Shown here: positions 33,844 to 41,478 of the stretch, piece by piece | Numbering within the stretch: position 1 is the stretch's first letter | Layout: the number at the start of each line of letters is the position of its first letter | Assembly (NCBI GenBank): GCA_024742405.1 | Contig: JANSYP010000009.1 | Coordinates: forward strand, 1 to 64,000 | Source: Paracoccaceae bacterium | GTDB lineage: Bacteria > Pseudomonadota > Alphaproteobacteria > Rhodobacterales > Rhodobacteraceae | DNA: 64,000 nt | Reading direction: 5' to 3' | Notes under the pieces: generated by a model | What the model saw: the letters and a program-made list of their open reading frames with translations, nothing else | The model's database searches: none | What the model was told of the DNA's origin: nothing | Program-made: the position numbers and the translations under genes

Positions 33844-34602
33844 ATGACACAGTCGAACCCATCATTTCGCGATGATACCACGGGCCAATCGCTACCGGGA
33901 CCGGTCTTTGACACCGGCCTGACAGCTATGTTCGCGCACGCGAGGTCGCACATCGCAGAGGACTATGTGCGGCAGCTGAGCAAGACGGCTCAAACACCCG
34001 ACGGCCAATATCTCTTCAACGCGTCCGTGGAAGATCTGATCCGGCGCCGCGCGCGCGTCGCCGTGATCTACGCCGAGTCCCGTGATGGCCCGGTCCTGAT
34101 TGCCGGGCGCCACTCCTATTTTGACGCAAGCGGCAGGCTGCGCCTCCGTGGCGCTTTTGTTGCTCCCAACTGGTGGGGGCGGAGTCTCGGCCCCGCACTT
34201 CTGTCTCTCGTCTTGCGGGACTGGCAGCACCTCGGGCGCCCGGTGCGCGCGGCCTCGACCAGCATCATCGTCCAGCGCGGCGTGGCCAACCCTGCGTCCA
34301 CGGCCGCGCTCGCAAAACTCGGGTTTGAGCCCAAGGGCGAGGATTTCGCCACCGCGATCCGCGGGACCCATCGCGACGGGCATCTGCTTCCCTTTGCGGA
34401 GAGCCACAACGGCCAGCCGGTCGTCTGGCGGCGGCGCATGCATCTCCGCCCCGACGCGGTTTCGCGCGCGATCAGCTTTTTCGACCGCTGGCGCGCTGAG
34501 CAGTATCGCCCGGAACGCGCGTGGCCCGTCAGCCGTTCCGTGCCGCGCGGAGCCGAAGCCAATGCGCCGCTCGCGGCCCGGAAGGGAGCTTCCCATGCAT
34601 GA
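33844..34602 (+). CDS. GNAT-like acetyltransferase of the element backbone
   Basis: The 252-aa protein has a GNAT-type core: VAVIYAESRDGPVLIAGRHS, then the acetyl-CoA-binding strand-helix GAFVAPNWWGRSLGPALLSL (the R-S-L-G-P-A segment replaces the usual R/Q-x-x-G-x-G/A loop), and the ASTAALAKLGFEPKGEDF segment typical of motif B. The substrate is unknown. GGAG precedes ATG 33844. The gene overlaps the next one by eight bases, placing it in an operon with membrane proteins and the coupling ATPase. Confidence 0.55.
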   Translation: MTQSNPSFRDDTTGQSLPGPVFDTGLTAMFAHARSHIAEDYVRQLSKTAQTPDGQYLFNASVEDLIRRRARVAVIYAESRDGPVLIAGRHSYFDASGRLRLRGAFVAPNWWGRSLGPALLSLVLRDWQHLGRPVRAASTSIIVQRGVANPASTAALAKLGFEPKGEDFATAIRGTHRDGHLLPFAESHNGQPVVWRRRMHLRPDAVSRAISFFDRWRAEQYRPERAWPVSRSVPRGAEANAPLAARKGASHA

Positions 34603-35776
34603 TCCCTTCGCCAACAAGTATGCGGGCGAGATGGACCGCCTGCCGCGCCGTCCGATGCCGTCCTACGCGCAGATTATGTTGCCGGTGCTGGCTGTCATCT
34701 CGGGTCTCTTGCTGTTTTTCGCAACGCCCCCGCTCATCGGCGCCGAGACGCTGTGGGACTACGCAAAAGCGGGCCTGCTCGCTTTCGGCGCCGCCTTCGT
34801 GGCCTATGGCATCAACCGCTTTGCCGTCCAGCAGGGCGCGCCGCTCGCAGCCATCGGGTCGCGGGCAGCGATGGCCGCCAGCCTGATATCCGTTCTCGCC
34901 GTCGGCGCTGGCCTCTCGATCTCCACGTTTGCCGGTCTGACGCTGGCAGAAGTCAACCGGCTCCAACTCAAGGCCTACGCCCAGGATCAATCCGAGGCCA
35001 TCGCGGCGGCCACGACCTCCGCCCAGGACGCCGAGACGGTCCTTCCCAGCCTGCAGGCCATCACCGAGACGCTGAGGACTACCGCGGCCTGTGAGGCGCA
35101 GTCGTCCTGTTTCAGCACGCTCGGCACCGGTGGGCGCGGAGACATTTTCCAGTCGCTCAACACCCTCGCCACCAGGGCCACAGCCGTGACGGCGCAGGCG
35201 GAAGCAAGCCGCGTCGCATCCACGGGGGCCCGCGAGGCGCTGAACCGACTACAGCAGGAGTTCGTGGCAGCGCTCGATGACGAGACGCTGAGTCTAGCCG
35301 GGCAGCGCAGGTCCGCACAGATCATCGCCGGCCAGATCGCGCAGGCCCTGGGCGACCTGAACGAGGCGACGCCTGTGTCGCTTGCCAGCACCTATGCCGA
35401 TGAACTGCGCACGCCTGTCAGCATCCCGGCTCACCCCGAGATCGCGCGGCGGCTGGAGGGCTTCCTGGCGTCACAGGCCGATCAGCTCTCGGCGGTAATC
35501 GCTGGGCAAGATGCGAATACGGTCACCTTGCCCCCGTTCCCGGACCAGGCCGGGGTCACCGATGCGCTCAAGATGATCGGGCATTTCGCGCCGATCGCCA
35601 TGATCGTGGCGGTGGTCGAGCTGATCTTTCCGGTCGTCATCTGGATCTATGCCTATGTCGCGCTGGCGGTGCCCATTTGGCGCCAAGAGGCCATGCCCGC
35701 ACCCGTGGCGGACGAGTCTGTGCCCAGTGCGCCAACCGCAGCGAAGCGTCCTAGAGCTTCCAGAAAGAAGGGGTGA
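34595..35776 (+). CDS. Multi-pass membrane protein with a large helical loop, 393 aa
   Basis: AGGGAG precedes ATG 34595. Hydrophobic segments lie at about residues 27-47 (IMLPVLAVISGLLLFFAT), 55-72, 90-115 (AAMAASLISVLAVGAGLSIS) and near the C-terminus (IAMIVAVVELIFPVVIWIYA). Between the third and fourth is about 200 residues of helical, alanine-rich sequence with paired cysteines (TTAACEAQSSCFSTLGTGG), probably periplasmic. The C-terminal tail is basic (RPRASRKKG). No family is recognised. Position suggests a membrane partner of the coupling ATPase. Confidence 0.6.
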   Translation: MHDPFANKYAGEMDRLPRRPMPSYAQIMLPVLAVISGLLLFFATPPLIGAETLWDYAKAGLLAFGAAFVAYGINRFAVQQGAPLAAIGSRAAMAASLISVLAVGAGLSISTFAGLTLAEVNRLQLKAYAQDQSEAIAAATTSAQDAETVLPSLQAITETLRTTAACEAQSSCFSTLGTGGRGDIFQSLNTLATRATAVTAQAEASRVASTGAREALNRLQQEFVAALDDETLSLAGQRRSAQIIAGQIAQALGDLNEATPVSLASTYADELRTPVSIPAHPEIARRLEGFLASQADQLSAVIAGQDANTVTLPPFPDQAGVTDALKMIGHFAPIAMIVAVVELIFPVVIWIYAYVALAVPIWRQEAMPAPVADESVPSAPTAAKRPRASRKKG

Positions 35777-35781
35777 GCGAC

Positions 35782-36324
35782 ATGGAAAGCTCCAAGCTTC
35801 CGATACCCGGCGCACTGCTGCTGGCTGGGCTTCTCTACGCCGCTGCGTCCATCTTCGCAGGCCAGTTGATCGGTACTAGAATGATCGACAAGTCCGGCTG
35901 GCACATCACTTGTCCCGAAGGGATCAAGGCGGCGGCGCGCCCGGAGCGCCCGCGCCGCCCAGTGATCAAGGAGAGACGCTGCTCGGATGTCGCCACCTTT
36001 CTCGGGCCCTTCGCTTTTGACGCGATGCGCGTCTGTCACGAGTTCAATGACCCCGTTGTGAATGGCGCTGAGATTAGGGCTGAGCGGGAAGTGCGAGCGC
36101 AGCAGGAACGGCTCGATGAGGCGCGTGTAAGGCAAGCTGCAAGATCCGCCGCATCTCAATGCGCCTGCGCGGGTCAGGTCTATCGCAGTGACCGGATGAT
36201 CGCGCTCGGCGTCTATGCCGGCACGGCGCGGCAGATCAGCCTGCCGGGTGTGGAAGATATGCAGACCGGGCTCGAACAGGCCCTGGGCACACCGCAATGC
36301 CAGGCCATTGGGGCGAGCGGATGA
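35782..36324 (+). CDS. Membrane-anchored protein with cysteine-rich exported part, 180 aa
   Basis: A single N-terminal membrane segment (GALLLAGLLYAAASIFAGQL) is followed by a probable periplasmic domain with five cysteines (HITCPEG, RRCSD, VCHEF, QCACAGQVY) and a C-terminal Cys (PQCQA). ATG 35782 is preferred over GTG 35773 because AGGGG lies eight bases ahead of it. The stop overlaps the ATG of the next gene. No family is recognised. Confidence 0.55.
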   Translation: MESSKLPIPGALLLAGLLYAAASIFAGQLIGTRMIDKSGWHITCPEGIKAAARPERPRRPVIKERRCSDVATFLGPFAFDAMRVCHEFNDPVVNGAEIRAEREVRAQQERLDEARVRQAARSAASQCACAGQVYRSDRMIALGVYAGTARQISLPGVEDMQTGLEQALGTPQCQAIGASG

Positions 36325-36689
36325 CCCTCGGCAGCATCTCCGTCACCGACCGCGCGGTCGAGACCCACCGGGACAGCTATGTGCTCGACCGTATCACCGT
36401 CGTCTCAGTCCGCCGGCCTTTCTTTGTCCCCGGACTGCTCTTCGCCGCCGGGATCGCAGGGTTCACCATCGCTTTCGTGGACCTGCTCTATCCGGGAGAG
36501 ATCCTGGGGTTCGCGGGCGTCACCCTGGCCTGCCTGATCGTCGGGCGGGTCACAGGACAGCTCCAGCTTCTGAGCCGCGATCTCCGCGGCAGCGAGCTCT
36601 CCATGGCCATGCTCGGCACCTACGGGCATCTCAACCGCATTCGCCGCCAGATCACAGCGGCCATGCGAGATCAAGCGGAGGCACCATGA
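36321..36689 (+). CDS. Two-segment membrane protein, 122 aa
   Basis: ATG 36321 overlaps the preceding stop. A beta-rich start (GSISVTDRAVETHRDSYVLD, RITVVSVRRPF) leads into two adjacent membrane segments (FVPGLLFAAGIAGFTIAFVD; ILGFAGVTLACLIVGRVTG) and a charged helix (DLRGSELSMAMLGTYGHLNR, IRRQITAAMRDQ). The layout resembles DUF6232-type small membrane proteins, but that is a guess. Coupled by ATGA to the next gene. Confidence 0.55.
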   Translation: MTLGSISVTDRAVETHRDSYVLDRITVVSVRRPFFVPGLLFAAGIAGFTIAFVDLLYPGEILGFAGVTLACLIVGRVTGQLQLLSRDLRGSELSMAMLGTYGHLNRIRRQITAAMRDQAEAP

Positions 36690-36982
36690 GCGGGGCTATG
36701 GACTCCGCCTTCACCCGCGCGCTCGGACTCGTGACCTTCACCTCCGGCGTGCTTGCGGCCTATGCGGCGCTGCCCCATGTCTTTGGCGCGACGGAAGCCT
36801 GGGTGACGAGACATACCCTGCGCGCCTATGGACCGGAGCATCTCGACTGGCTCCTGATCGCCTGGCAGGTGGTGCTGGCGCTTCTGATCTACGCGGTGGT
36901 GCGCGGAATCCTCTATGCGGTGCTCTCGCTGGTCGGCCTCGCGCTCGCTCTCCTGCTCATCCGACGGCGGGGGCGCGACTGA
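36686..36982 (+). CDS. Small three-segment membrane protein, 98 aa
   Basis: ATG 36686 overlaps the preceding stop. Three hydrophobic stretches (LVTFTSGVLAAYAALP; WLLIAWQVVLALLIYAVVRG; ILYAVLSLVGLALALLLI) and a basic end (RRRGRD) define an integral membrane protein. Its last base is the first base of the coupling-protein ATG, so it is probably made together with it. Function unknown; VirD4-type ATPases need a membrane anchor, and this could supply one. Confidence 0.55.
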   Translation: MSGAMDSAFTRALGLVTFTSGVLAAYAALPHVFGATEAWVTRHTLRAYGPEHLDWLLIAWQVVLALLIYAVVRGILYAVLSLVGLALALLLIRRRGRD

Positions 36983-38607
36983 TGCCAGACCCGTCCGAGA
37001 ACGACTTCTACCGCTACGGCTCTGCGCGCTTCGTCGACGAGGCAGAACTCGAAGAGGCCGCATACTTCACCCGGACGCCCACCTCAATCTTCATCGGATT
37101 CTTCAGGGGCCGTCCGCTCTGGTGGTCGGGGCAGGCTGGGATCTGCTTTACGGCTGGGGCCCGGGCTGGAAAGTTCCGGGATGTGCTCGCTTACACGCTC
37201 TGCGCCGGCATTCATGAAGGCGGCCATCTGGTGATGCTCGATCCCAAGGCGGAGGGCGGCTATGTCAGCCAGAACCAGACGCCCGATGGGAAGCATTGCC
37301 GCTTCTGGAACCCGCTGGGTCTACTGGGCTTGCCCCAGGACCGGCTCAACCCGCTCTCCTATCTGATCTGGTCGAGCCCGAGCCTTTTCTCAGACATGAA
37401 GGTTACCGCGGAGGGGCTGCTCATGAGCTCCGGCTCCTCCAATGCGGTCTATTTCGAGCATAATGCGCGGCGCTACCTTGAGGCGATCGGCATCATCCTG
37501 ACCAAGCTCAACAAGCGGCTGACCTTCCCGGACCTCTATAATGCCACCCTCGCCCTCGTCCGCGGCGACCAGACCTGGCTGGATCTGGCCTATGAGATGC
37601 ACTGCTCCGGCATTCCCTTCGTCGCCAGCGTCGAGGAGGAGATCGCCGCGGCGCGCGAGGACAGCTCGGGCGGCTTCAAGGGCATCGTCGGCGAGATCCA
37701 GAAGGCATTCTCCTGCCTCTCGGACCCCGTGCTTCTGGACTCGGTATCGCCGCCCTTCGATTTCGACCTCGCTGACTTCTGCCGCGAGACGCCCCTCATC
37801 CAATTCTACATCCAATGTCCGGCGGAGCTCATCGCGCCTTGGGCCCCGGTGATCAAATCGATCTTCACCGGCGCGATGATCCACAAGTCCCGCAAGCCGT
37901 CTGCACCGGGACAGACCTGGATGCTCGATGAATGTGGACAGCTCGGCATTGAGGGCGGCTTCGATCTGGTGCCGCGTATGTTCACCTATGGCGCCGGCAT
38001 CGGCATCCGCCCGGTCGCCGTCTTCCAGCACGAGGCCCAGATGAACGCGCTCGGCAAGGATGCGCGGAACATCATCAAATCGAGCGCCGGGCTTCAGATC
38101 TCCTTCGGCATCCGCGATCTGGAAAGCGCACAGGTCACGTCCAAGACCATCGGCCGGGAGACGCTCCACTATGATAGGCCTGTGTCCCAACGCCAAGCCC
38201 ATCTCAGGGCGCGTCAGATCCTGGGCTCAGTGCTGGGCGGCGCCGATCCGTTCCGTGTTGCCCGAGAGCTTGAGGAGCAGGCCTATGAGACAAACTTCCG
38301 CGAGCAGCTGGGCCGCGATGTCCGCACACCCGATGAACTGCTGAACGCCCCCGCAAACCGGATGCTCATCCGGGGCGACGGGCTCACCGGGCCCGCCTGG
38401 GTGGAGCGCCTTGCCTACTACACCGTCCCCTGGATGGCGGGGCTCTTCCACCCCAACCCCAGCTATCCGCCATATGATCGCGTGGAGGTTCAGACCCGCT
38501 TCGGTCCACGCCTCTACCGCGTGGTCGTCGAGCCGGTACCCGAGATCTACGCCCATCTTCCGCAATATCGCCACGGGCTCTGGTCCCGTCTGGAAGGTCC
38601 CCTATGA
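36982..38607 (+). CDS. VirD4/TraG-like type IV coupling ATPase with degenerate Walker A
   Basis: The 541-aa protein matches the coupling-protein (TraG/TraD/VirD4) NTPase: Walker A region GICFTAGARAGKF (Lys64), the LVMLDPKAEG strand at about residue 90, NPLSYL, and Walker B WMLDECGQLG with Asp316-Glu317, followed by GIRPVAVFQHEAQ and SSAGLQISFGIRD. It lacks the usual N-terminal membrane helices; small membrane proteins encoded just upstream may replace them. In Walker A the residue after Lys64 is Phe where Gly, Ser or Thr is normal. It would pass the relaxase-DNA complex to a secretion channel, but no VirB genes are in the window. Confidence 0.75.
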   Translation: MPDPSENDFYRYGSARFVDEAELEEAAYFTRTPTSIFIGFFRGRPLWWSGQAGICFTAGARAGKFRDVLAYTLCAGIHEGGHLVMLDPKAEGGYVSQNQTPDGKHCRFWNPLGLLGLPQDRLNPLSYLIWSSPSLFSDMKVTAEGLLMSSGSSNAVYFEHNARRYLEAIGIILTKLNKRLTFPDLYNATLALVRGDQTWLDLAYEMHCSGIPFVASVEEEIAAAREDSSGGFKGIVGEIQKAFSCLSDPVLLDSVSPPFDFDLADFCRETPLIQFYIQCPAELIAPWAPVIKSIFTGAMIHKSRKPSAPGQTWMLDECGQLGIEGGFDLVPRMFTYGAGIGIRPVAVFQHEAQMNALGKDARNIIKSSAGLQISFGIRDLESAQVTSKTIGRETLHYDRPVSQRQAHLRARQILGSVLGGADPFRVARELEEQAYETNFREQLGRDVRTPDELLNAPANRMLIRGDGLTGPAWVERLAYYTVPWMAGLFHPNPSYPPYDRVEVQTRFGPRLYRVVVEPVPEIYAHLPQYRHGLWSRLEGPL

Positions 38608-38969
38608 CAAAATCTTCTCTTTTCGCGAGCCCCGTTTCGGTCAGCTTCGCGCTCCGCGACAGCCTGCCGGACCATGGCTTCGCCGACTTCTATCGCCGGT
38701 CTGGAGAGCCCAAAGCCGCTTTCACCAAGGCGGTGGCCGCCCAGATCGAACCGCCAAAGCCTCCGCGTTTCATCTGCCCGGCGACGCGTTTGCCGCAGGC
38801 CGTGCTGCCCGACCCACGGCCGAGCTACGCCCGCAAGGGCACGCGCGACGCCGATTGGTTCTTCCCCCTAAAACCCGAGGCGCCGAAGCGTCCACTGACG
38901 AAGGATGAGTTCGTAAAGGCAAGAGCGCAGCAGACCACGAGGTCACGGTCGCGCAACTATGGTAGGTAG
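38604..38969 (+). CDS. Hypothetical protein coupled to the coupling ATPase, 121 aa
   Basis: ATG 38604 overlaps the stop of the ATPase gene (ATGA). The product is proline- and arginine-rich (SVSFALRDSLPDHGFADFYR, then PPKPPRFICPATRLPQAVLP and DADWFFPLKPE) with a basic tail, probably largely unstructured. No family is recognised. The tight overlap suggests it works with, or is needed for stability of, the ATPase. Confidence 0.5.
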   Translation: MTKSSLFASPVSVSFALRDSLPDHGFADFYRRSGEPKAAFTKAVAAQIEPPKPPRFICPATRLPQAVLPDPRPSYARKGTRDADWFFPLKPEAPKRPLTKDEFVKARAQQTTRSRSRNYGR

Positions 38970-38980
38970 GAATTAATTCC

Positions 38981-39005
38981 TTGCAATCAAACGCTTAAAT
39001 ATAAT
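38981..39005 (+). promoter_or_regulatory. Possible promoter for the 39.1-41.4 kb recombinase operon
   Basis: TATAAT at 39000-39005 is a perfect -10 hexamer in the only AT-rich gap near the recombinase. TTGCAA at 38981 is too close (13 bases) to be an ideal -35, so the exact -35 is unclear. The gap of 120 bases before the next ATG, with AAAGGAGG, supports a new transcription unit here. Confidence 0.35.
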
Positions 39006-39088
39006 ATGTTCGCTCTTTGTTCCTTCGCCGCACGGGGTCGGCGAGGAGCAATTCCCTTCACCCAACCCCAACAGAAAGGAGGTCCAAC

Positions 39089-39436
39089 ATGGACCAAAAC
39101 ACACCCCTCGACACCCTTCGGGACGGTAGGCTCAAAGCCACCATCTGGGAGAACGTCAACGAAAAGAACGAGACCTATCACAGCGTCACGCTCGCCAAGA
39201 CTTATGAGGACCGGAACGGCAATCTACAGGACAGCCATTCCTTCTCCGGCGGCGAACTGCTGCGGATCGCGAAGCTCGCTGACAAGGGTCACGACGTGAT
39301 CCTCGAGCGGCAGCGTGAGCTCAAGATGGATCGTGAGGCCCAGCAGCAGCCGGTGCAGGAGAACCGGCCACGCCGGTTTCAGGGCCGCGGGCAGTCCCAG
39401 TCTCAAACACGGTCTCAGCCAGGTCTGGAGCGCTGA
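39089..39436 (+). CDS. Small basic protein of integrative elements, 115 aa
   Basis: AAAGGAGG precedes ATG 39089. The N-terminal 75 residues form a compact domain (PLDTLRDGRLKATIWENVNE, TYHSVTLAKTYEDRNGNLQD, SFSGGELLRIAKLADKGHDV). A Gln/Arg-rich basic tail follows (RRFQGRGQSQSQTRSQ), likely to bind nucleic acid. I recall relatives of this domain beside integrases in alphaproteobacteria but no established function. It could be a recombination directionality or DNA-binding factor. Confidence 0.55.
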   Translation: MDQNTPLDTLRDGRLKATIWENVNEKNETYHSVTLAKTYEDRNGNLQDSHSFSGGELLRIAKLADKGHDVILERQRELKMDREAQQQPVQENRPRRFQGRGQSQSQTRSQPGLER

Positions 39437-39531
39437 GCTCTAGGCAGAGTGCGGGTGGGCCGCCCAATGGGTCTCGCCCGCGCTTTGGCCTGTTTGGACG
39501 CAAGAAGAGGAGCCCGCAGAAAGGACAAGAC

Positions 39532-39843
39532 ATGACAAAACATGAAGACCCCAAGGCTCCCGAGAGCGGGCTGTCGCACAGTCCCGAGGCCCTTCTTCAG
39601 CGCTACGGGGATCACCTTGACGAAGCTGCGCTCACTGACGCGCAGAAACAGGAGTTTCTTACCGTGCTCTGGCAGATCATGGTCGTATTCGTCGATCTCG
39701 GCTTCAGCCTCAAAGCTGGGGATAACTTCACCCCCAACTGTGACCATGGCATCAGTGATGTGCTAGAATACCTGCACATTGAAGAGACAGCGCCTGAAAC
39801 AGTGGCTCCGAAAAAATCCAACAAGAACAAGGAGACCACATGA
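39532..39843 (+). CDS. Small acidic protein coupled to the recombinase, 103 aa
   Basis: The product (PEALLQRYGDHLDEAALTDA, QKQEFLTVLWQIMVVFVDLG, FSLKAGDNFTPNCDHGISDV) is a helical domain with a disordered lysine-rich end. Its TGA overlaps the ATG of the serine recombinase gene (ATGA at 39840-39843). That position suits a recombinase partner such as a directionality factor. No family is recognised. Confidence 0.5.
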   Translation: MTKHEDPKAPESGLSHSPEALLQRYGDHLDEAALTDAQKQEFLTVLWQIMVVFVDLGFSLKAGDNFTPNCDHGISDVLEYLHIEETAPETVAPKKSNKNKETT

Positions 39844-41426
39844 CCTCATCCCTCGCCATCCATCAAGACGACACACCCCAACGCGCGGTCATCTATTGCC
39901 GCGTCTCGTCGGCAAAGCAAAAGGCCTCGGGCGCGGGCCTCGAAAGTCAGCAACACCGCTGCCGCCAATATGCCGATGCCCGCGGTTACACTGTGGCGGC
40001 GGTGTTTCCAGACGATATCTCTGGGGGCGGCGATTTTATGAAGCGGCCCGGCATGGTGGCGCTTCTGTCCTTCATCGACGCCCAGCCGGACGAGAACTTC
40101 GTCGTCATCTTCGATGATCTCAAACGCTTCGCCCGTGACACAGAGTTCCACATCAAGCTCCGCCGCGAGTTCGATCTCCGCGGCGCTCAGATGGAATGTC
40201 TCAACTTCAAATTCGAGGACACGCCCGAAGGCAAATTCGTGGAAACGATCGTCGCGGCCCAGGGCGAGCTCGAACGCGAACAAAATCGTCGCCAGACCAT
40301 CCAGAAAATGAAGGCCCGGGTCGAGAAAGGCTACTACATCAACAACAAGCCGCCCCGGGGCTATGTCTATGAGAAGCGCCGCGGCGATGGCAAAGTGATC
40401 GTTCGAAATGAGCCGATTGCAAGCATTCTGCAGGAGGCGTTCGAAGGATACGCATCAGGACGGTTCCAGACCCAAGTCGAAGTAAAACGCTTTCTCGAAA
40501 GCCACCCCACCTACCCCAAGGATCTGCCCGACGGCACGATCCGCAACCAGCGCATCAAGGACATTCTGACCAACCCGACCTATGCGGGCTGCGTACAGGC
40601 CCCTGGCTGGGGTGTGAGCCTGCGGGACGGGGTCCATGACGGGCTCATCAGCTTAGCCGCCTTCGAACGCATTCAGGAGCGCCTGAACGGCATCGCCCGG
40701 GCGCCCATCCGCAAAGACATCAACGAAGACTTTCCGCTGCGCGGCTTCGTCCTCTGCGACGACTGCCAAAAACCCATGACCGCCTGCTGGTCGACCTCCA
40801 AGTCCGGCAAGAAGCACCCGTATTACTGGTGCAAGACCAAAACCTGCGAAAGGCATCGCAAGTCGATCCCGCGCCAGAAGCTTGAGGGCGCATTCGAGGT
40901 TAGGCTTCGCAAGCTGCAGCCCTCAGCCAATCTGGCGGCGCTCGCCAAAGACATGTTCACCGACCTCTGGGACATGCGTCACGCGAGGGCGGAGCTTGAG
41001 CGCAAAACGCTGGAAGCCCAGGCAGCAAAGATCGACAAAGACATCGAAGCGCTCGTCGACCGGCTCATTGAGACCGCCAGCCCATCGGTCAGCCAACGGA
41101 TTGAGGCGCGCGTCTCTCAGTTGGAAAGGGAGAAACTTCTGATCGCCGAGCAGATCGAGAAACCCCTTCCGAACTCCGGCACTGCGGCGGAGCTGTTCGA
41201 ACACGCCCTGCTGTTTCTGGCAAACCCTTGGAAAATATGGGAGAAAGGAAGCCTACAGGTACGCCGAATGGTGCTCAGATTGGTCTTCGCCGAGCCGATT
41301 TCCTACTCCCCGGAACAGGGAGTTCGAACACCAAAAACTACCATACCATTCAGATACTTAGGGGGGTTGGGCGGAGAAAAAATGGGTATGGCGCGCTGGG
41401 GAGGATTCGAACCCCCGACCCCTTGA
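39840..41426 (+). CDS. Large serine recombinase (integrase of the element)
   Basis: The 528-aa protein has the resolvase-type catalytic domain (AVIYCRVSSAKQ, Ser23; DDISGGGDFMKRPGMVALLS; FDDLKRFARDTEFHIKLRRE), then the recombinase domain (PPRGYVYEKR...IKDILTNPTYAGCV), a zinc ribbon (LCDDCQKPMTACW ... YYWCKTKTCERH) and a C-terminal coiled coil (ALVDRLIETASPSVSQRIEA). This is the large serine integrase plan. Its last residues, MARWGGFEPPTP, are encoded inside the tRNA-Arg gene on the opposite strand, so the gene's own end overlaps the probable attachment site. It should integrate and excise the element. Confidence 0.9.
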   Translation: MTSSLAIHQDDTPQRAVIYCRVSSAKQKASGAGLESQQHRCRQYADARGYTVAAVFPDDISGGGDFMKRPGMVALLSFIDAQPDENFVVIFDDLKRFARDTEFHIKLRREFDLRGAQMECLNFKFEDTPEGKFVETIVAAQGELEREQNRRQTIQKMKARVEKGYYINNKPPRGYVYEKRRGDGKVIVRNEPIASILQEAFEGYASGRFQTQVEVKRFLESHPTYPKDLPDGTIRNQRIKDILTNPTYAGCVQAPGWGVSLRDGVHDGLISLAAFERIQERLNGIARAPIRKDINEDFPLRGFVLCDDCQKPMTACWSTSKSGKKHPYYWCKTKTCERHRKSIPRQKLEGAFEVRLRKLQPSANLAALAKDMFTDLWDMRHARAELERKTLEAQAAKIDKDIEALVDRLIETASPSVSQRIEARVSQLEREKLLIAEQIEKPLPNSGTAAELFEHALLFLANPWKIWEKGSLQVRRMVLRLVFAEPISYSPEQGVRTPKTTIPFRYLGGLGGEKMGMARWGGFEPPTP

Positions 41427-41465
41427 TTCGTAGTCAAGTACTCTATCCAACTGAGCTACCAGCGC
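41389..41465 (-). tRNA. tRNA-Arg (anticodon ACG), CCA encoded
   Basis: The minus strand folds as a full cloverleaf: acceptor GCGCTGG/CCAGCGC, D arm AGCTCAGTTGGATAGAG, anticodon stem-loop CTTGACTACGAATCAAG with ACG, T arm GGGGGTTCGAATCCTCC, discriminator G and CCA at 41391-41389. The 3' half is the overlap with the recombinase gene and the likely attB/attR-type junction between island and chromosome. Confidence 0.95.
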
Positions 41466-41478
41466 GTGGGATCGGTGG

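Noticed and set aside
34100-34594. N-terminal extension of the 393-aa membrane protein (start at 34100)
   Set aside because: The extension overlaps the GNAT-like gene in another frame; ATG 34595 has its own binding site and starts the membrane protein proper.
1-41388. CRISPR array
   Set aside because: No regularly spaced direct repeats were seen anywhere in the island or chromosome part.
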